Source of the DNA: Flavobacterium sp.
GTDB lineage: Bacteria; Bacteroidota; Bacteroidia; Chitinophagales; Chitinophagaceae
Direction of reading: 5' to 3'
Assembly: GCA_030053925.1 (NCBI GenBank)
Contig: JASGCX010000033.1
Coordinates: forward strand, 1 to 39,452
Length of the DNA: 39,452 nt
The translations under genes and the position numbers were made by a program. Below are positions 7,541-16,007 of this stretch, in pieces. The notes below the pieces were generated by a model. The model saw only the letters and a program-made list of their open reading frames with translations, had not been told where the DNA came from and searched no databases. Within the stretch, counting starts at the first letter, position 1. Each line of letters begins with the position of its first letter.

Positions 7541-9813
7541 TAATGGTTTGATTTGCTGTAAAACACTTCTGGCTCTGAAACGATATTATCGATTATTCTT
7601 ACTCTACCGATTTCATCATTTGCAATTTGGTAATTGATTTCCTTGATATAATTTGGCCACAGTTTATTTTCTTCACGATATTTTCTAAACTCTATTGCTA
7701 ATGGTTCTAGTTCATTCTCTATTTGTGCACCAGTTGTACTAATACCTGCTTTTTTCACTTCAGCAATTGGTATTTGATAATTAAACTCCCTTTTTATTTG
7801 TGCTTTAATTTCATAGAGTATATTTTCTTCAATTTGTTTTAATTCTGCTCTTAGTTTCTTTTTTTCTTCTGTGCTTGGGGCTTCCTTTCCTTTCAATTCA
7901 AGTTTTGCAAGAATTGGTTTTGTTTTTGGCTCATACTTTTTGGTAACATCTTTTTCTGCTTTAGTAGAAACTGATTTCCATTTTTTGACTTCTTCCTCTG
8001 TAAATTTTTTGAAAAATAGCAAACTTGGTTTCACAGTCGCACCACTTGCAATAAATACATCTTGCGGAATTGAAGTTATGAGTATAATTTTTGCCCTGCT
8101 TTCCACAAAATCTCTTATTTTTTGCAAATTGGTATTATTCAAAACGCCTTCGGGCAATACAATACCCATTCTACCGCCTGGCTTCAACAAGTTCAAACAG
8201 CGTTCTATAAACAGCACTTCGGTAAGCGAACTCATACTTCCGGTTTCGTATAAGTCCAACAGTGGTTTATCGATATTATCGTTTACTTGTTTTAGTGCTT
8301 CATCGTAATCACTTCCGTATCTTTTACGGTACTTTTTAATTCTTTCAATGTCTGTGTATTTGTCGGCTTCTGTAATTTTCAATGATTTCTCAACCCTGCT
8401 TCCAAACGGTGGATTGGTGAGGATAATATCAAAACGATTTTCAAAAATTCCATTTACATTTAAAAGTCCGTCATTGTGATGTACTCCACCGTGTCCGTCC
8501 CCGTGCATAATCATATTCATTTTTGCAGTTCGGCTCATTCTTGGATTAGCATCTGTTCCGAAAATGCAATCATAACTTAATTCCCTTATTCTGCTCTTTG
8601 AGTTGTTGATGTCTAGTTCTGCATTAAGTTTAGAAAACAAATCATTTACAGTTTCGTCAATTTCGGCTTTCTTTTTATCGCTTAGTTTTTCGTAGGCATC
8701 ATTATAATAGTCTTTTTTGATTTTTTCCTTTGCAAGATGGATTTCGTTTTCAATTTTTGCTCTTACATATTCAAAAGCCTTAATTAAAAATCCACCGCTA
8801 CCGCAACAAGGGTCGCAAATTATTTCGCTTTCTTGTGGGTCTAAGACATCTACAATAAAGTCTACTATTGTTCGAGGTGTAAAGAATTGTCCTAATTCTC
8901 CTCTAAATGTTTTACCAAGGAATTGCTCAAAGGCAATACCTTTTACATCGTCAGATGTTGTGGAAAGGTTGTAAATCTGCAATTCTTCAACGATTGCTTC
9001 AAAACTATTTTCTCTTACTCTGATAATTTCCGTTTGTTCAAAAAGGTCATCATCTTTGAAATCTTCTTTTGTTTGCTCAAACAAAAATTGATAGAAGTCT
9101 TTGCCGTCTTTTGGTTTGTATTTCTCGTAGCTAGCTTTATCATTCTTGAAAGCTTCCTTTGAGAAAATTTGGTTTTCTGAATTGCTTCTTTCGTAACGAA
9201 TTTTTATAAAAAGGATTTTGCTTATTTCGTCAAAAGCCGCTTCTGGTGAAAGTTTATCGTTGTTACGAATAATGTTGTGGCACTTAAAAAGTAGTTTTGA
9301 GAACTCATCTCTTGTGAAAGCTTTTGTTTGCTTTAATAACTCGTTTATTTTCTTTTCGTCAGTAACTGTTTTGGCATCAGGAATATTTACAACTTCTTCA
9401 AGTTTCTTTGGGATTTTACCTTTAACAACCTTGAAAATTCTTGTTTCTTTTAAGTTAGTTGTTACGAAAAAGTCAGCACCCGCCCAAGAAGCGTAATTAT
9501 AACCTTGAAAATAATCTTCTTCACGAACTGTAATGTGTTCGGCTTTACATTCTACAACTATTATTGGGCTATTGTTTTCTCTCTTGTCTTTTACATTTTT
9601 CCAAATTACAATGTCCGCCATTGCTCTGCCTTGTCCACGTTGCGAATTGCTCACTTGGATTTCTTGAGCCATTTGCTCTAAGTCAAAGCCGTAATTATTT
9701 ACAAGTCTGCAAATATATTCTTGACGAACTTGTTCTTCTGGTTTCAGTACTAACCATTCGTCATTTCCTTTTAGCGGTACTTTTATTTTATTGTTTTTGA
9801 TTTCTACTTGCAT
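7540..9813 (-). CDS. hsdM: Fused restriction-methylation subunit: HsdR N-terminal-type PD-(D/E)XK nuclease plus N6-adenine methyltransferase
   Basis: The 757-residue chain joins two activities. Residues 1-150 match the type I HsdR N-terminal nuclease fold: Asp67 in MADIVIW, then Glu88-x-Lys90 in VVECKAE, followed by YFQGYNYA, which resembles the Q-containing motif after the catalytic core. Residues about 160-480 are the HsdM helical domain and N6 methyltransferase, with SAM motif DPCCGSGG (334-341) and catalytic NPPF (467-470). The C-terminal part is a charged helical region. There is no SF2 helicase motor in this protein or nearby, so it cannot be a standard type I enzyme. The layout (nuclease-methylase plus separate specificity subunit) resembles BcgI-like type IIB/IIG systems. 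It starts 2 bases after the xre stop and overlaps hsdS by one base. Confidence 0.92.
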   Translation of the reverse strand: MQVEIKNNKIKVPLKGNDEWLVLKPEEQVRQEYICRLVNNYGFDLEQMAQEIQVSNSQRGQGRAMADIVIWKNVKDKRENNSPIIVVECKAEHITVREEDYFQGYNYASWAGADFFVTTNLKETRIFKVVKGKIPKKLEEVVNIPDAKTVTDEKKINELLKQTKAFTRDEFSKLLFKCHNIIRNNDKLSPEAAFDEISKILFIKIRYERSNSENQIFSKEAFKNDKASYEKYKPKDGKDFYQFLFEQTKEDFKDDDLFEQTEIIRVRENSFEAIVEELQIYNLSTTSDDVKGIAFEQFLGKTFRGELGQFFTPRTIVDFIVDVLDPQESEIICDPCCGSGGFLIKAFEYVRAKIENEIHLAKEKIKKDYYNDAYEKLSDKKKAEIDETVNDLFSKLNAELDINNSKSRIRELSYDCIFGTDANPRMSRTAKMNMIMHGDGHGGVHHNDGLLNVNGIFENRFDIILTNPPFGSRVEKSLKITEADKYTDIERIKKYRKRYGSDYDEALKQVNDNIDKPLLDLYETGSMSSLTEVLFIERCLNLLKPGGRMGIVLPEGVLNNTNLQKIRDFVESRAKIILITSIPQDVFIASGATVKPSLLFFKKFTEEEVKKWKSVSTKAEKDVTKKYEPKTKPILAKLELKGKEAPSTEEKKKLRAELKQIEENILYEIKAQIKREFNYQIPIAEVKKAGISTTGAQIENELEPLAIEFRKYREENKLWPNYIKEINYQIANDEIGRVRIIDNIVSEPEVFYSKSNH

Positions 9814-9815
9814 AA

Positions 9816-10031
9816 TTACTTTGTCGTTTTAGTTGAGTTAATTAAATCTCTTACATCAACTTTAAAGAGTGAAGCAATTGCCACAAGATTGTCCATTGAA
9901 GGCTGAACTTCATTTGTACACCAACGAGAAACAGTCGTTTCGTTTTTGTCTAATTGCTCTGCAAGCCATTTGTTTGTCTTGCCTTGTTCAGCTAGAACTG
10001 CTTTTAATCTGTTAATTGCTTTCTTACTCAT
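9816..10031 (-). CDS. XRE/Cro-family helix-turn-helix regulator of the restriction operon
   Basis: This is a small DNA-binding protein of about 71 residues with a classic HTH: 'TNKWLAEQLDKNETTVSRWCTNEVQPS' followed by 'LVAIASLFKVDVRDLI'. It is the first gene of the operon, 2 bases before hsdM, as with control (C) proteins of restriction systems. The track start at 10061 adds MIYLHQMPIN. I prefer the ATG at 10029-10031 (MSKKAINRL), because a TAnnTTTG-type -7 box lies at 10050-10057 on this strand and would put the transcript start downstream of the track start. The ATG at 10043 is possible if the mRNA is nearly leaderless. It probably binds the repeats at 10071-10086 and tunes its own operon. 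Confidence 0.88.
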   Translation of the reverse strand: MSKKAINRLKAVLAEQGKTNKWLAEQLDKNETTVSRWCTNEVQPSMDNLVAIASLFKVDVRDLINSTKTTK

Positions 10032-10049
10032 ATTAATCGGCATTTGGTG

Positions 10050-10086
10050 CAAATATATCAACTTTTTGTTACTATTTCACTATTTC
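10050..10086 (-). promoter_or_regulatory. Likely promoter and operator of the xre-hsd-ATPase operon
   Basis: Read on the minus strand, TATATTTG (10050-10057) matches the Bacteroidota -7 consensus TAnnTTTG and lies 18 bases before the chosen xre ATG. Just upstream is an exact tandem 8-base repeat, ACTATTTC twice on the plus strand (10071-10086), in the spacer/-33 zone where a control protein would bind. I see no good TTG -33 element, which would fit a promoter that needs or is blocked by the regulator. Binding by the XRE protein is inference. Confidence 0.5.
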
Positions 10087-10349
10087 GGTTTGGTTGTCTG
10101 TAAAAAATGAAATTTTTCCTGTCCGCTTATAGGGTGGTGGGTGGGCTTGGGTGCGTTGGGGTAAAATTAAATCCCGAATAGTCGGGACAAGTTGTGGTGC
10201 AAAAGCGTTGGATTTTCTGTCTATTTTTTGTGGGACAGTTATATGTTCGCAGGGTGTATTTAGGGTGTTGGCTAACTATAACTACCTGCAACCCAACACA
10301 CCTTACATACTAGTTAAACTGCGTGGTTTTTGTGTTACAATTAGTTGGT
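10087..10349. repeat. Intergenic sequence, member D of the dispersed family, with a small hairpin
   Basis: No gene is supported. The stretch holds a hairpin with stem TCCCGA / TCGGGA and loop ATAG (10172-10187), a REP-like element. It also has AAAGCGTTGG (10202-10211), shared with the other flank of the restriction operon at 4487-4496 and nearly so with 39437-39446. G-rich text such as GGGTGGTGGGTGGG is conspicuous against the AT-rich neighbourhood. The track ORFs at 10151 and 10323 look spurious. It forms the right-hand flank of the restriction operon. Confidence 0.6.
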
Positions 10350-10856
10350 TTATCTTTTTTTGTAGATGGGTACTGTGCTGCAAGGCTCGCCGTACATAAT
10401 GCTTTTGGCAAATGGCCGCAGTTTGTTTGTAATATCTACATAGGCTGTTTCGGGTATGGCTATATCGCCGCAACCTTTTACCACTACTCGTTTATCGGTA
10501 TATGCTTCTCCTTTTACGGTAGCTAAATTTTTGGTTATTATATTGGTTATTAATTGCTGTTTGTTACCAAAAACCACATCTTTTGCTACTGGCTGCAAAT
10601 AGCTAGCTGCAAGCATATTGGCCCACATGGGTATTATGGCATCGGCTGTGCAAGTAATGGCTACGTATTTATCTTGGTATTGCGCCCAATTGGTGGCTAA
10701 CAAGGCGGCTCGATACTCTTTTTCTTTTAAAATTAAACCCATAAACAGATATTCTTTTAGGTCGAAAACCACTATTTCTCCTTTGGGATAAAATTCTTCT
10801 AAGTCTAATGTAATTAATCCGCTTTCGGCTACTTTATTTATAATAATGTTAGACAT
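10350..10856 (-). CDS. DUF2480 family protein
   Basis: This Bacteroidota-specific conserved protein has no known function. The sequence follows the family closely: 'INKVAESGLITLDLEEFYPKGE', 'VVFDLKEYLFMGLILKEKEYR', 'YQDKYVAITCTADAIIPMWA' and the C-terminal 'NKLRPFAKSIMYGEPCSTVP'. The track start (10973) adds 39 residues that do not resemble the family and run into the terminator hairpin. The ATG at 10854-10856 (MSNIIINKV) gives 168 residues, the usual size. Conserved cysteines (CTAD, KGCGD, PCSTV) could bind a metal, but that is a guess. The gene is separated from ppiD by a hairpin terminator, so it has its own promoter. Confidence 0.9.
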   Translation of the reverse strand: MSNIIINKVAESGLITLDLEEFYPKGEIVVFDLKEYLFMGLILKEKEYRAALLATNWAQYQDKYVAITCTADAIIPMWANMLAASYLQPVAKDVVFGNKQQLITNIITKNLATVKGEAYTDKRVVVKGCGDIAIPETAYVDITNKLRPFAKSIMYGEPCSTVPIYKKR

Positions 10857-10953
10857 AACTGTGTTTTTACAATTAGCTGGCAATAATACCAACCAATAAA
10901 AGTGGGTAAAACTACAACATAATGTGGTGTTGCAAGTTTCGGTATAAGAAACT

Positions 10954-10987
10954 AAAAGCCCACAGTTGCGCAACTGTGGGCTTTTTT
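10954..10987. terminator. Perfect-stem hairpin terminator
   Basis: AAAAGCCCACAGTTG / CAACTGTGGGCTTTT forms a near-perfect palindrome with only CG at the centre, flanked by an A-run on the left and TTTTTT on the right. It lies downstream of the ppiD-like gene, which ends at 11011 on the minus strand, with the A-run giving the U-tract on that transcript. It would stop ppiD transcription before DUF2480. Confidence 0.88.
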
Positions 10988-11010
10988 AAACACCTTAAAA
11001 ATAGTATCTA

Positions 11011-13146
11011 CTAATAAAATTGGGCTCTATTATCTTTAATAGTTGCTGCTTTCTTTAAAGCCGCCGGACTACTGGTGTAAGCAGCCATTTTTTGCGCTTG
11101 CAATATTGAATGTTTTACCGAATTAGCATTGCTAGCTGCTGGTTTTATAGCAATGTTTTCTACACGTACTGCAAACACACCACCGTTGCCGGCAATTGCC
11201 TCGCTTACTTTACCTTTTAAGCTTGGGTTAAATGCTGCACCTACCACTTTTAACTCCATACCAATACTTGGAATAAATGGATTGCTAAACAATATGCTAT
11301 CTACTCTTTGTACTGCTGTTGCAGCGTTGGTAGCTATGGCTTCTAAAGTTGCACCTTTAAACTTGGTATCAATAATTTGTTTTGCTTTTTTCTCGTTGCG
11401 TACTTGTGCTTCTACAAGTGGGCGTAAAGTGGCTACCGATGGTAAACCTATTTTATTAACATTTGTAACCACAGCTACTACATATTTATCGTTCATTTCA
11501 AATGGTTCAGAAATATCGCCTGTGTTTGCATCGTACACCCATCTTACCATTTTACGAGCATCGTTACCTGCACCTACACTTGATACAGAAAAATCCATTT
11601 TTTTAATTTCGCCCGATGGTAAAGGTTGTTTATTAAGTTTCAATGCGTTTTCGTCAAATGCTTTTTTGTTTTTGCTAGTAGCTGCAAACTGAGACGCCGC
11701 TGTTTGTGCTGCTGCAACCGTTTCGTTGCTTGCAATAATAGGTTTAGATAAGTATGCTACATTTAATGCTTCATCTAAATTTTTTTGTTCTGTTATTTCT
11801 ATATAATGATAACCAAATTTTGTTTTTACAATCTTCCGCTCGCCTTTTTTGCCATCAAACAAAATAAATTTTGCAAAATCTGGGTCAAATTTTTCTTTTT
11901 GTTGTATTTCGGTAGATGTATATTTCATTAGCCCACCATCTGGGGCTGCGGTAGCGGCCTTATCGTCAGAAAATTGTTCCATTGCTTTTCTAAAATCTAA
12001 TCCGTTTTGTATTGCTAAAACAATACTATCAATAGTTTTTTTAGCAACACTATCGGGTTTTGCATTTTCACCATTTGTATTTATCAGTATGTGGCGACAA
12101 AAAACGCTATCTGCCAAAGTTCTTTTCTTAATCATTTTGGCAACAGTATAGTTAGAAGCATCTAAATAAGGACCAAATATTTCTCCTTCTTTTAGTTGCT
12201 TTATTGTATCTGCATTTGGAACTTTAATTTTTGATTTAATTGTAAATTGCTCGTTATCGTAAGGTAACTCACTACCCACTTTTGATAAGTAAGCTTTTGC
12301 ATCTTGTGTAGCTGCAAAGTCGGCTTTTAAATCTGTAATTTGTTTTAATATATCGGCAGTATCTGCACCGCTTGGTGTAGTTGAAAAACCTATATAATTA
12401 ATGGTTCTACTTTCTTCATCTTTATCAAATTGTTTGTGGTGTTTTTTAGCATACGCTAAAATATCTTCTTCGGTAAGTTTAACAGTGCTATCTACAATAG
12501 AAGAATATGGTACAGATACATAAGTAATAGAAGCCACTGCGGCATTATCTGCTTCCATTTTTTCTACAAGCCATTTAGGTGCATAAGCGGCGGCTTGTAA
12601 AAGGGCTGCATATTTTTGACTCAAAGATTGCTGTATTAATGGCTCTAAGTATCCTTTATTAACTTTTTCTATTAATTCTAAATCTTGTACGCTTTTACCT
12701 TTTTTAATTCGTGCAAAAGCAGTTTTGGCTTCTGCCACTTTAAACTCGCCTGTTTTAGAATCTGTAAATTCTCTTTTTAATGGAGACGTGTTTGGGTCAA
12801 ACATAATTTCATTAAATTCTTTATCGCCAATAACAAGACCTAATTTATCGTACTCTTGTTGATTGATGATTTTTTCAACTTCTTGAGACCATACGCCGCT
12901 AATTAGCTGGTCTCTAGAGCTAGCTTGCTGCCCATTCATTTTTTCGATGAATGTGATTTCATCATCAAATTCGGTTTTGTTTATGGTAACACCATTTACT
13001 TTACCTAAAGTAGTGGTATTACTAAAAATACCGCCACCTCTTTTACCATTTTCAAATGCTGATTGAATAACGAAAATAATCATTACCAATCCAATAGAAG
13101 TAATCATAATCCACCCTTTGTTACGAATAGTTTGAATAACAGACAT
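11011..13146 (-). CDS. ppiD: PpiD-like membrane-anchored peptidyl-prolyl isomerase/chaperone (SurA N-domain plus PPIC)
   Basis: The 711-residue protein starts with a cytoplasmic stub and one transmembrane helix (WIMITSIGLVMIIFVIQSAF, about residues 12-31). A SurA-type N-terminal chaperone region follows ('LGKVNGVTINKTEFDDEI', 'DKEFNEIMF'). In the middle is a parvulin-type isomerase domain beginning at VFCRHILI (around residue 350) and ending near 'GYHYIEI'. A second, degenerate parvulin-like or chaperone segment fills the C-terminus. It would assist folding of exported proteins at the outer face of the inner membrane. PpiD of E. coli is about 620 residues; Bacteroidota forms are often near 700. 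It is monocistronic between a terminator and a long AT-rich gap. Confidence 0.9.
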   Translation of the reverse strand: MSVIQTIRNKGWIMITSIGLVMIIFVIQSAFENGKRGGGIFSNTTTLGKVNGVTINKTEFDDEITFIEKMNGQQASSRDQLISGVWSQEVEKIINQQEYDKLGLVIGDKEFNEIMFDPNTSPLKREFTDSKTGEFKVAEAKTAFARIKKGKSVQDLELIEKVNKGYLEPLIQQSLSQKYAALLQAAAYAPKWLVEKMEADNAAVASITYVSVPYSSIVDSTVKLTEEDILAYAKKHHKQFDKDEESRTINYIGFSTTPSGADTADILKQITDLKADFAATQDAKAYLSKVGSELPYDNEQFTIKSKIKVPNADTIKQLKEGEIFGPYLDASNYTVAKMIKKRTLADSVFCRHILINTNGENAKPDSVAKKTIDSIVLAIQNGLDFRKAMEQFSDDKAATAAPDGGLMKYTSTEIQQKEKFDPDFAKFILFDGKKGERKIVKTKFGYHYIEITEQKNLDEALNVAYLSKPIIASNETVAAAQTAASQFAATSKNKKAFDENALKLNKQPLPSGEIKKMDFSVSSVGAGNDARKMVRWVYDANTGDISEPFEMNDKYVVAVVTNVNKIGLPSVATLRPLVEAQVRNEKKAKQIIDTKFKGATLEAIATNAATAVQRVDSILFSNPFIPSIGMELKVVGAAFNPSLKGKVSEAIAGNGGVFAVRVENIAIKPAASNANSVKHSILQAQKMAAYTSSPAALKKAATIKDNRAQFY

Positions 13147-13727
13147 AATAATATTATTAATGAAATTTTTAAGGATGGCAAAAATAAGGAAATAATGCGT
13201 TTACACAAATTGTGGAAAAAATAGTCAAAACAAATAGTGTAACGCATTATATATGTGTACAAAGTTTTGGCTTGTTTTTTAAAATTTACAGGGCATACAA
13301 AACAAAAAAAACTTTAAAAAAATTACCCACAATATGGTTGTTAATAATTGCATAACACCGTGTATAACTCCATTTTTTTAAAAAAATTTTGTGAGTAGAA
13401 ATAGATTAACTGGGTTTGGTAAAACAGAAAAAAAGTTTAAGAGGCATTTTTTTATCCTTATTTATCCCTGTTAGTCTCGTATTGATAACCTGTTAATTAC
13501 CAAATGTGTGTAAACTTAATAACCATCATCCACAAATGTTAAAAAGGCAGTTTTACATAACAGCAGTAAGCATTTGGTAATGTTAATTGTTTGTGGGTTT
13601 AAGTGCATAAGCCCAAGCTAATTAACTTTGCAGCGTGGGGATAAGTAAGTTATCCCGAAATCCACACTCGTAATAGTAATAGTGGGTTTTATAAATAAAG
13701 TATTATTAAAAGAATATTACGGTAGTT
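13147..13727. other. 580-base AT-rich gap with DnaA-box-like words; possible replication origin
   Basis: No gene fits here. The stretch is rich in A/T runs (for example 13371-13390). Scattered in it are words close to the DnaA box TTATCCACA: TTTTCCACA on the minus strand (13211-13219, fits TTWTNCACA), TTACCCACA (13323-13331), TCATCCACA (13526-13534), and weaker ones such as TTATACACG (minus, about 13360-13368) and AAATCCACA (13658-13666). The two flanking genes, ppiD and nadA, diverge from it, so at minimum it holds two promoters; a -7-like TAACTTTG is at 13623-13630. An origin is only a hypothesis, strengthened slightly by parS sites about 23 kb away. Confidence 0.3.
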
Positions 13728-14735
13728 ATGAACATTGAAATAGCAACACAACAAATTTCTGAAAAAGGATTTTTAGATATAGCTTTAGATGCAAGGTTAG
13801 ATTTGTTTGCAGAGATTGAAAAATTGAAAAAAGAAAAGAACGCCATTGTATTGGCGCATTTTTATCAAGAACCCGATATTCAAGATGTGGCAGATTATAT
13901 TGGCGATAGTTTAGGGCTTGCGCAAAAAGCACAAAGCACAAATGCTGATATGATTGTTTTTGCAGGCGTGCATTTTATGGCTGAAACTGCTAAAATACTA
14001 AACCCTACAAAAAAGGTTTTACTGCCCGATTTAAGGGCTGGATGTTCGCTAGCTGACTCTGCCCCCGCTAACTTGTTTAAAGCCTTTAAAGAGAAGCATA
14101 AAGGCCATTTAGTAATATCGTACATTAACTGCACAGCCGAGATAAAAGCCCTTAGCGATATTATTTGCACAAGTAGCAATGCCGAGAAAATAATTGACAG
14201 CTTGCCAAAAGATCAACCCATCATTTTTGCGCCCGATAAAAACCTTGGTGCTTACTTAAATAAAAAGATGGGTATAAACATGCTACTTTGGAACGGTGCT
14301 TGTATGGTTCACGAAATTTTTAGCTTAGAGAAAATTACCAAATTAAAAATTCGCCATCCAAAAGCGCAACTTATTGCACACCCCGAATGTGAAGAAGCAG
14401 TATTGCAAATTGCAGATTATATTGGCAGCACCACACAGTTATTAAAATATGCGGTTGCAAGCAATGTTCAAGAATTTATTGTAGCAACCGAAACAGGCAT
14501 TTTGCACCAAATGCAAAAAGAAGCACCCAAAAAAACATTTATTGCTGCGCCTCCAAATAATAATTGTGCTTGTAACGATTGCCCTTACATGAAACTAAAT
14601 ACACTAGAAAAATTGTATTTGTGTATGAAGTACGAACTGCCAGAAATTTTAATGGAAGAAAATTTGCGCCTAGCTGCTAAAAAGCCAATGGATAGAATGA
14701 TGGAAATTAGTAGAGCTGCTGGTTTGATTGGATAA
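13728..14735 (+). CDS. nadA: Quinolinate synthase NadA
   Basis: This enzyme condenses iminoaspartate with dihydroxyacetone phosphate to make quinolinate for NAD synthesis, using a 4Fe-4S cluster. The 335 residues contain '[27 protein letters not shown]', '[14 protein letters not shown]' and the three conserved cluster cysteines in [17 protein letters not shown] and [10 protein letters not shown]. Length and motifs are complete. The partner genes nadB and nadC are not in the window; nadD of the same pathway is at 34793. The ATG at 13728 is the only sensible start. The gene converges on metF across a long inverted repeat. Confidence 0.97.
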   Translation: MNIEIATQQISEKGFLDIALDARLDLFAEIEKLKKEKNAIVLAHFYQEPDIQDVADYIGDSLGLAQKAQSTNADMIVFAGVHFMAETAKILNPTKKVLLPDLRAGCSLADSAPANLFKAFKEKHKGHLVISYINCTAEIKALSDIICTSSNAEKIIDSLPKDQPIIFAPDKNLGAYLNKKMGINMLLWNGACMVHEIFSLEKITKLKIRHPKAQLIAHPECEEAVLQIADYIGSTTQLLKYAVASNVQEFIVATETGILHQMQKEAPKKTFIAAPPNNNCACNDCPYMKLNTLEKLYLCMKYELPEILMEENLRLAAKKPMDRMMEISRAAGLIG

Positions 14736-14745
14736 TAGCAACCGC

Positions 14746-14853
14746 AACCGCTGATAAAAAATGATTGAATCATTTACTATGATTATAGAAGCGAAGGTTA
14801 AACTATCTGAACAATCATAGTAAATCATAAACTATCAAAAATAATCAGCGGTT
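14746..14853. repeat. Long imperfect inverted repeat between nadA and metF
   Basis: AACCGCTGAT (14746-14755) pairs with ATCAGCGGTT (14844-14853), and inside it TTTACTATGATT pairs with AATCATAGTAAA. Together they can fold into a hairpin of about 108 bases with a central loop around GAAGCGAAGG. It fills the space between two convergent genes and overlaps the metF stop codon, so it could act as a bidirectional terminator. Its extended AATCAT/ATGATT-rich composition also resembles dispersed palindromic elements found between genes in Bacteroidota. Confidence 0.75.
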
Positions 14854-15805
14854 AAAACACTTCTTTCACTGCGTTGTAAATTACTTTAGGCTTACCTAAA
14901 GTATAGTAATGCAATACGGGTACACCAAAAGCTTTTAATTGTTTACTTTGTGCTATTAACCATTCTGTGCCCACTTGTTCACATTCAGCATCGGTTTTGC
15001 ATTTCATTATAGCATTGCTTAAATCTGTAGGAATATCTACATGAAATATTCTTGGTAAAACAGACAATTGCTTTTTATTGGTTAATGGTTTTAAACCTGG
15101 AATAATTGGTACAGTAATGCCCATATCTCGGCATTTTTTTACAAAATCAAAAAACTTTTGATTGTCAAAAAACATTTGAGTCATAATATAATCTGCGCCA
15201 GCATCTACTTTTTCTTTCATGCGCTGCAAATCAATTTCTAGGTTTGGTGCTTCAAAATGTTTTTCGGGGTAGCCCGCAACGCCCGAGCAAAACTTGGTTT
15301 TTCCGCCATTTTTTATTTCTTCATCAATATAAATACCATGATTCATGTTGGTTACTTGTTTCAATAAATCAATACCGTATTTATGGCCATCTGGTTCTGG
15401 CTCAAAGCTAGCTTCGTTTTTAGCGGCATCGCCACGTAATACGAGAACGTTATCAATACCTAAAAAATCAAGGTCAATTAAAGCATCTTCGGTTTCTCTT
15501 TTTGTAAAGCCACCGCAAATAATATGGGGCACAGCATCAATTTGGTAGTGGTTCATTACCGCTGCGCAAATGCCCACCGTACCTGGTCTTTTTCTTACTT
15601 CCACTTTTTCAAACGTACTATCCAATTTCTTTTTAAACATGGTTTCGCTGCGGTGATAAGTTACATTTATCCAACTAGGTTTAAAATCCATTAAAGGATC
15701 TAAATGGTCGTAAATTGTAGTAATGGTTTTACCTTTTAATGGTGGTAATACCTCAAACGATACTAAGGTTTTTTTTGCTTGTGCAATGTGGTCTGTTACT
15801 TTCAT
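14852..15805 (-). CDS. metF: Methylenetetrahydrofolate reductase
   Basis: The enzyme reduces 5,10-methylene-THF to 5-methyl-THF with FAD, supplying methyl groups for methionine synthesis. The 317-residue TIM-barrel protein has the start-proximal catalytic Glu in VSFEVLPP, the conserved 'ADYIMTQMFFDN', 'FLGIDNVLVLRGD' and 'IPGLKPL'. The length is slightly above the 290-300 of E. coli MetF but normal for Bacteroidota. No metH or other methionine gene is adjacent. The stop codon lies inside the inverted repeat shared with nadA. The ATG at 15803-15805 is preferred because MKVTDHI matches the family N-terminus. Confidence 0.96.
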   Translation of the reverse strand: MKVTDHIAQAKKTLVSFEVLPPLKGKTITTIYDHLDPLMDFKPSWINVTYHRSETMFKKKLDSTFEKVEVRKRPGTVGICAAVMNHYQIDAVPHIICGGFTKRETEDALIDLDFLGIDNVLVLRGDAAKNEASFEPEPDGHKYGIDLLKQVTNMNHGIYIDEEIKNGGKTKFCSGVAGYPEKHFEAPNLEIDLQRMKEKVDAGADYIMTQMFFDNQKFFDFVKKCRDMGITVPIIPGLKPLTNKKQLSVLPRIFHVDIPTDLSNAIMKCKTDAECEQVGTEWLIAQSKQLKAFGVPVLHYYTLGKPKVIYNAVKEVF

Positions 15806-15840
15806 CTTGTAAATTATAGGGCTGCAATATAAACCAAAGA

Positions 15841-15960
15841 TTAAAATATTGTGGCTATTGTAACCAAATAAGCTGCTAAAAAGCCCATAAATGCTGCATA
15901 ATTTGGTATTTTACTGGTTTTATACAATTGGTAAACAATCTTTAAAGTGGCTATAATCAT
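15841..15960 (-). CDS. Possible 39-residue small membrane protein
   Basis: Too short for the ORF track. An ATG at 15958-15960 opens a 39-codon frame ending at TAA (15841-15843). The product starts MIIATLKIVYQLYK, has a short basic middle, and ends in a hydrophobic stretch (AAFMGFLAAYLVTIATIF) long enough to cross a membrane. It sits 35 bases upstream of metF on the same strand and fills most of the lptB-metF gap. I do not recognise it. It may be a real small protein, a metF leader peptide, or chance, since AT-rich sequence easily encodes hydrophobic residues. Confidence 0.35.
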   Translation of the reverse strand: MIIATLKIVYQLYKTSKIPNYAAFMGFLAAYLVTIATIF

Positions 15961-16007
15961 TTTACTTAGTAGTGTAGAACGTTTATTTTTGTTAAAATAT
16001 ATTTTTT

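Noticed and set aside
10151-10526. Two small plus-strand ORFs (82 and 67 aa)
   Set aside because: They overlap DUF2480 in antisense and the G-rich intergenic stretch; no family features.
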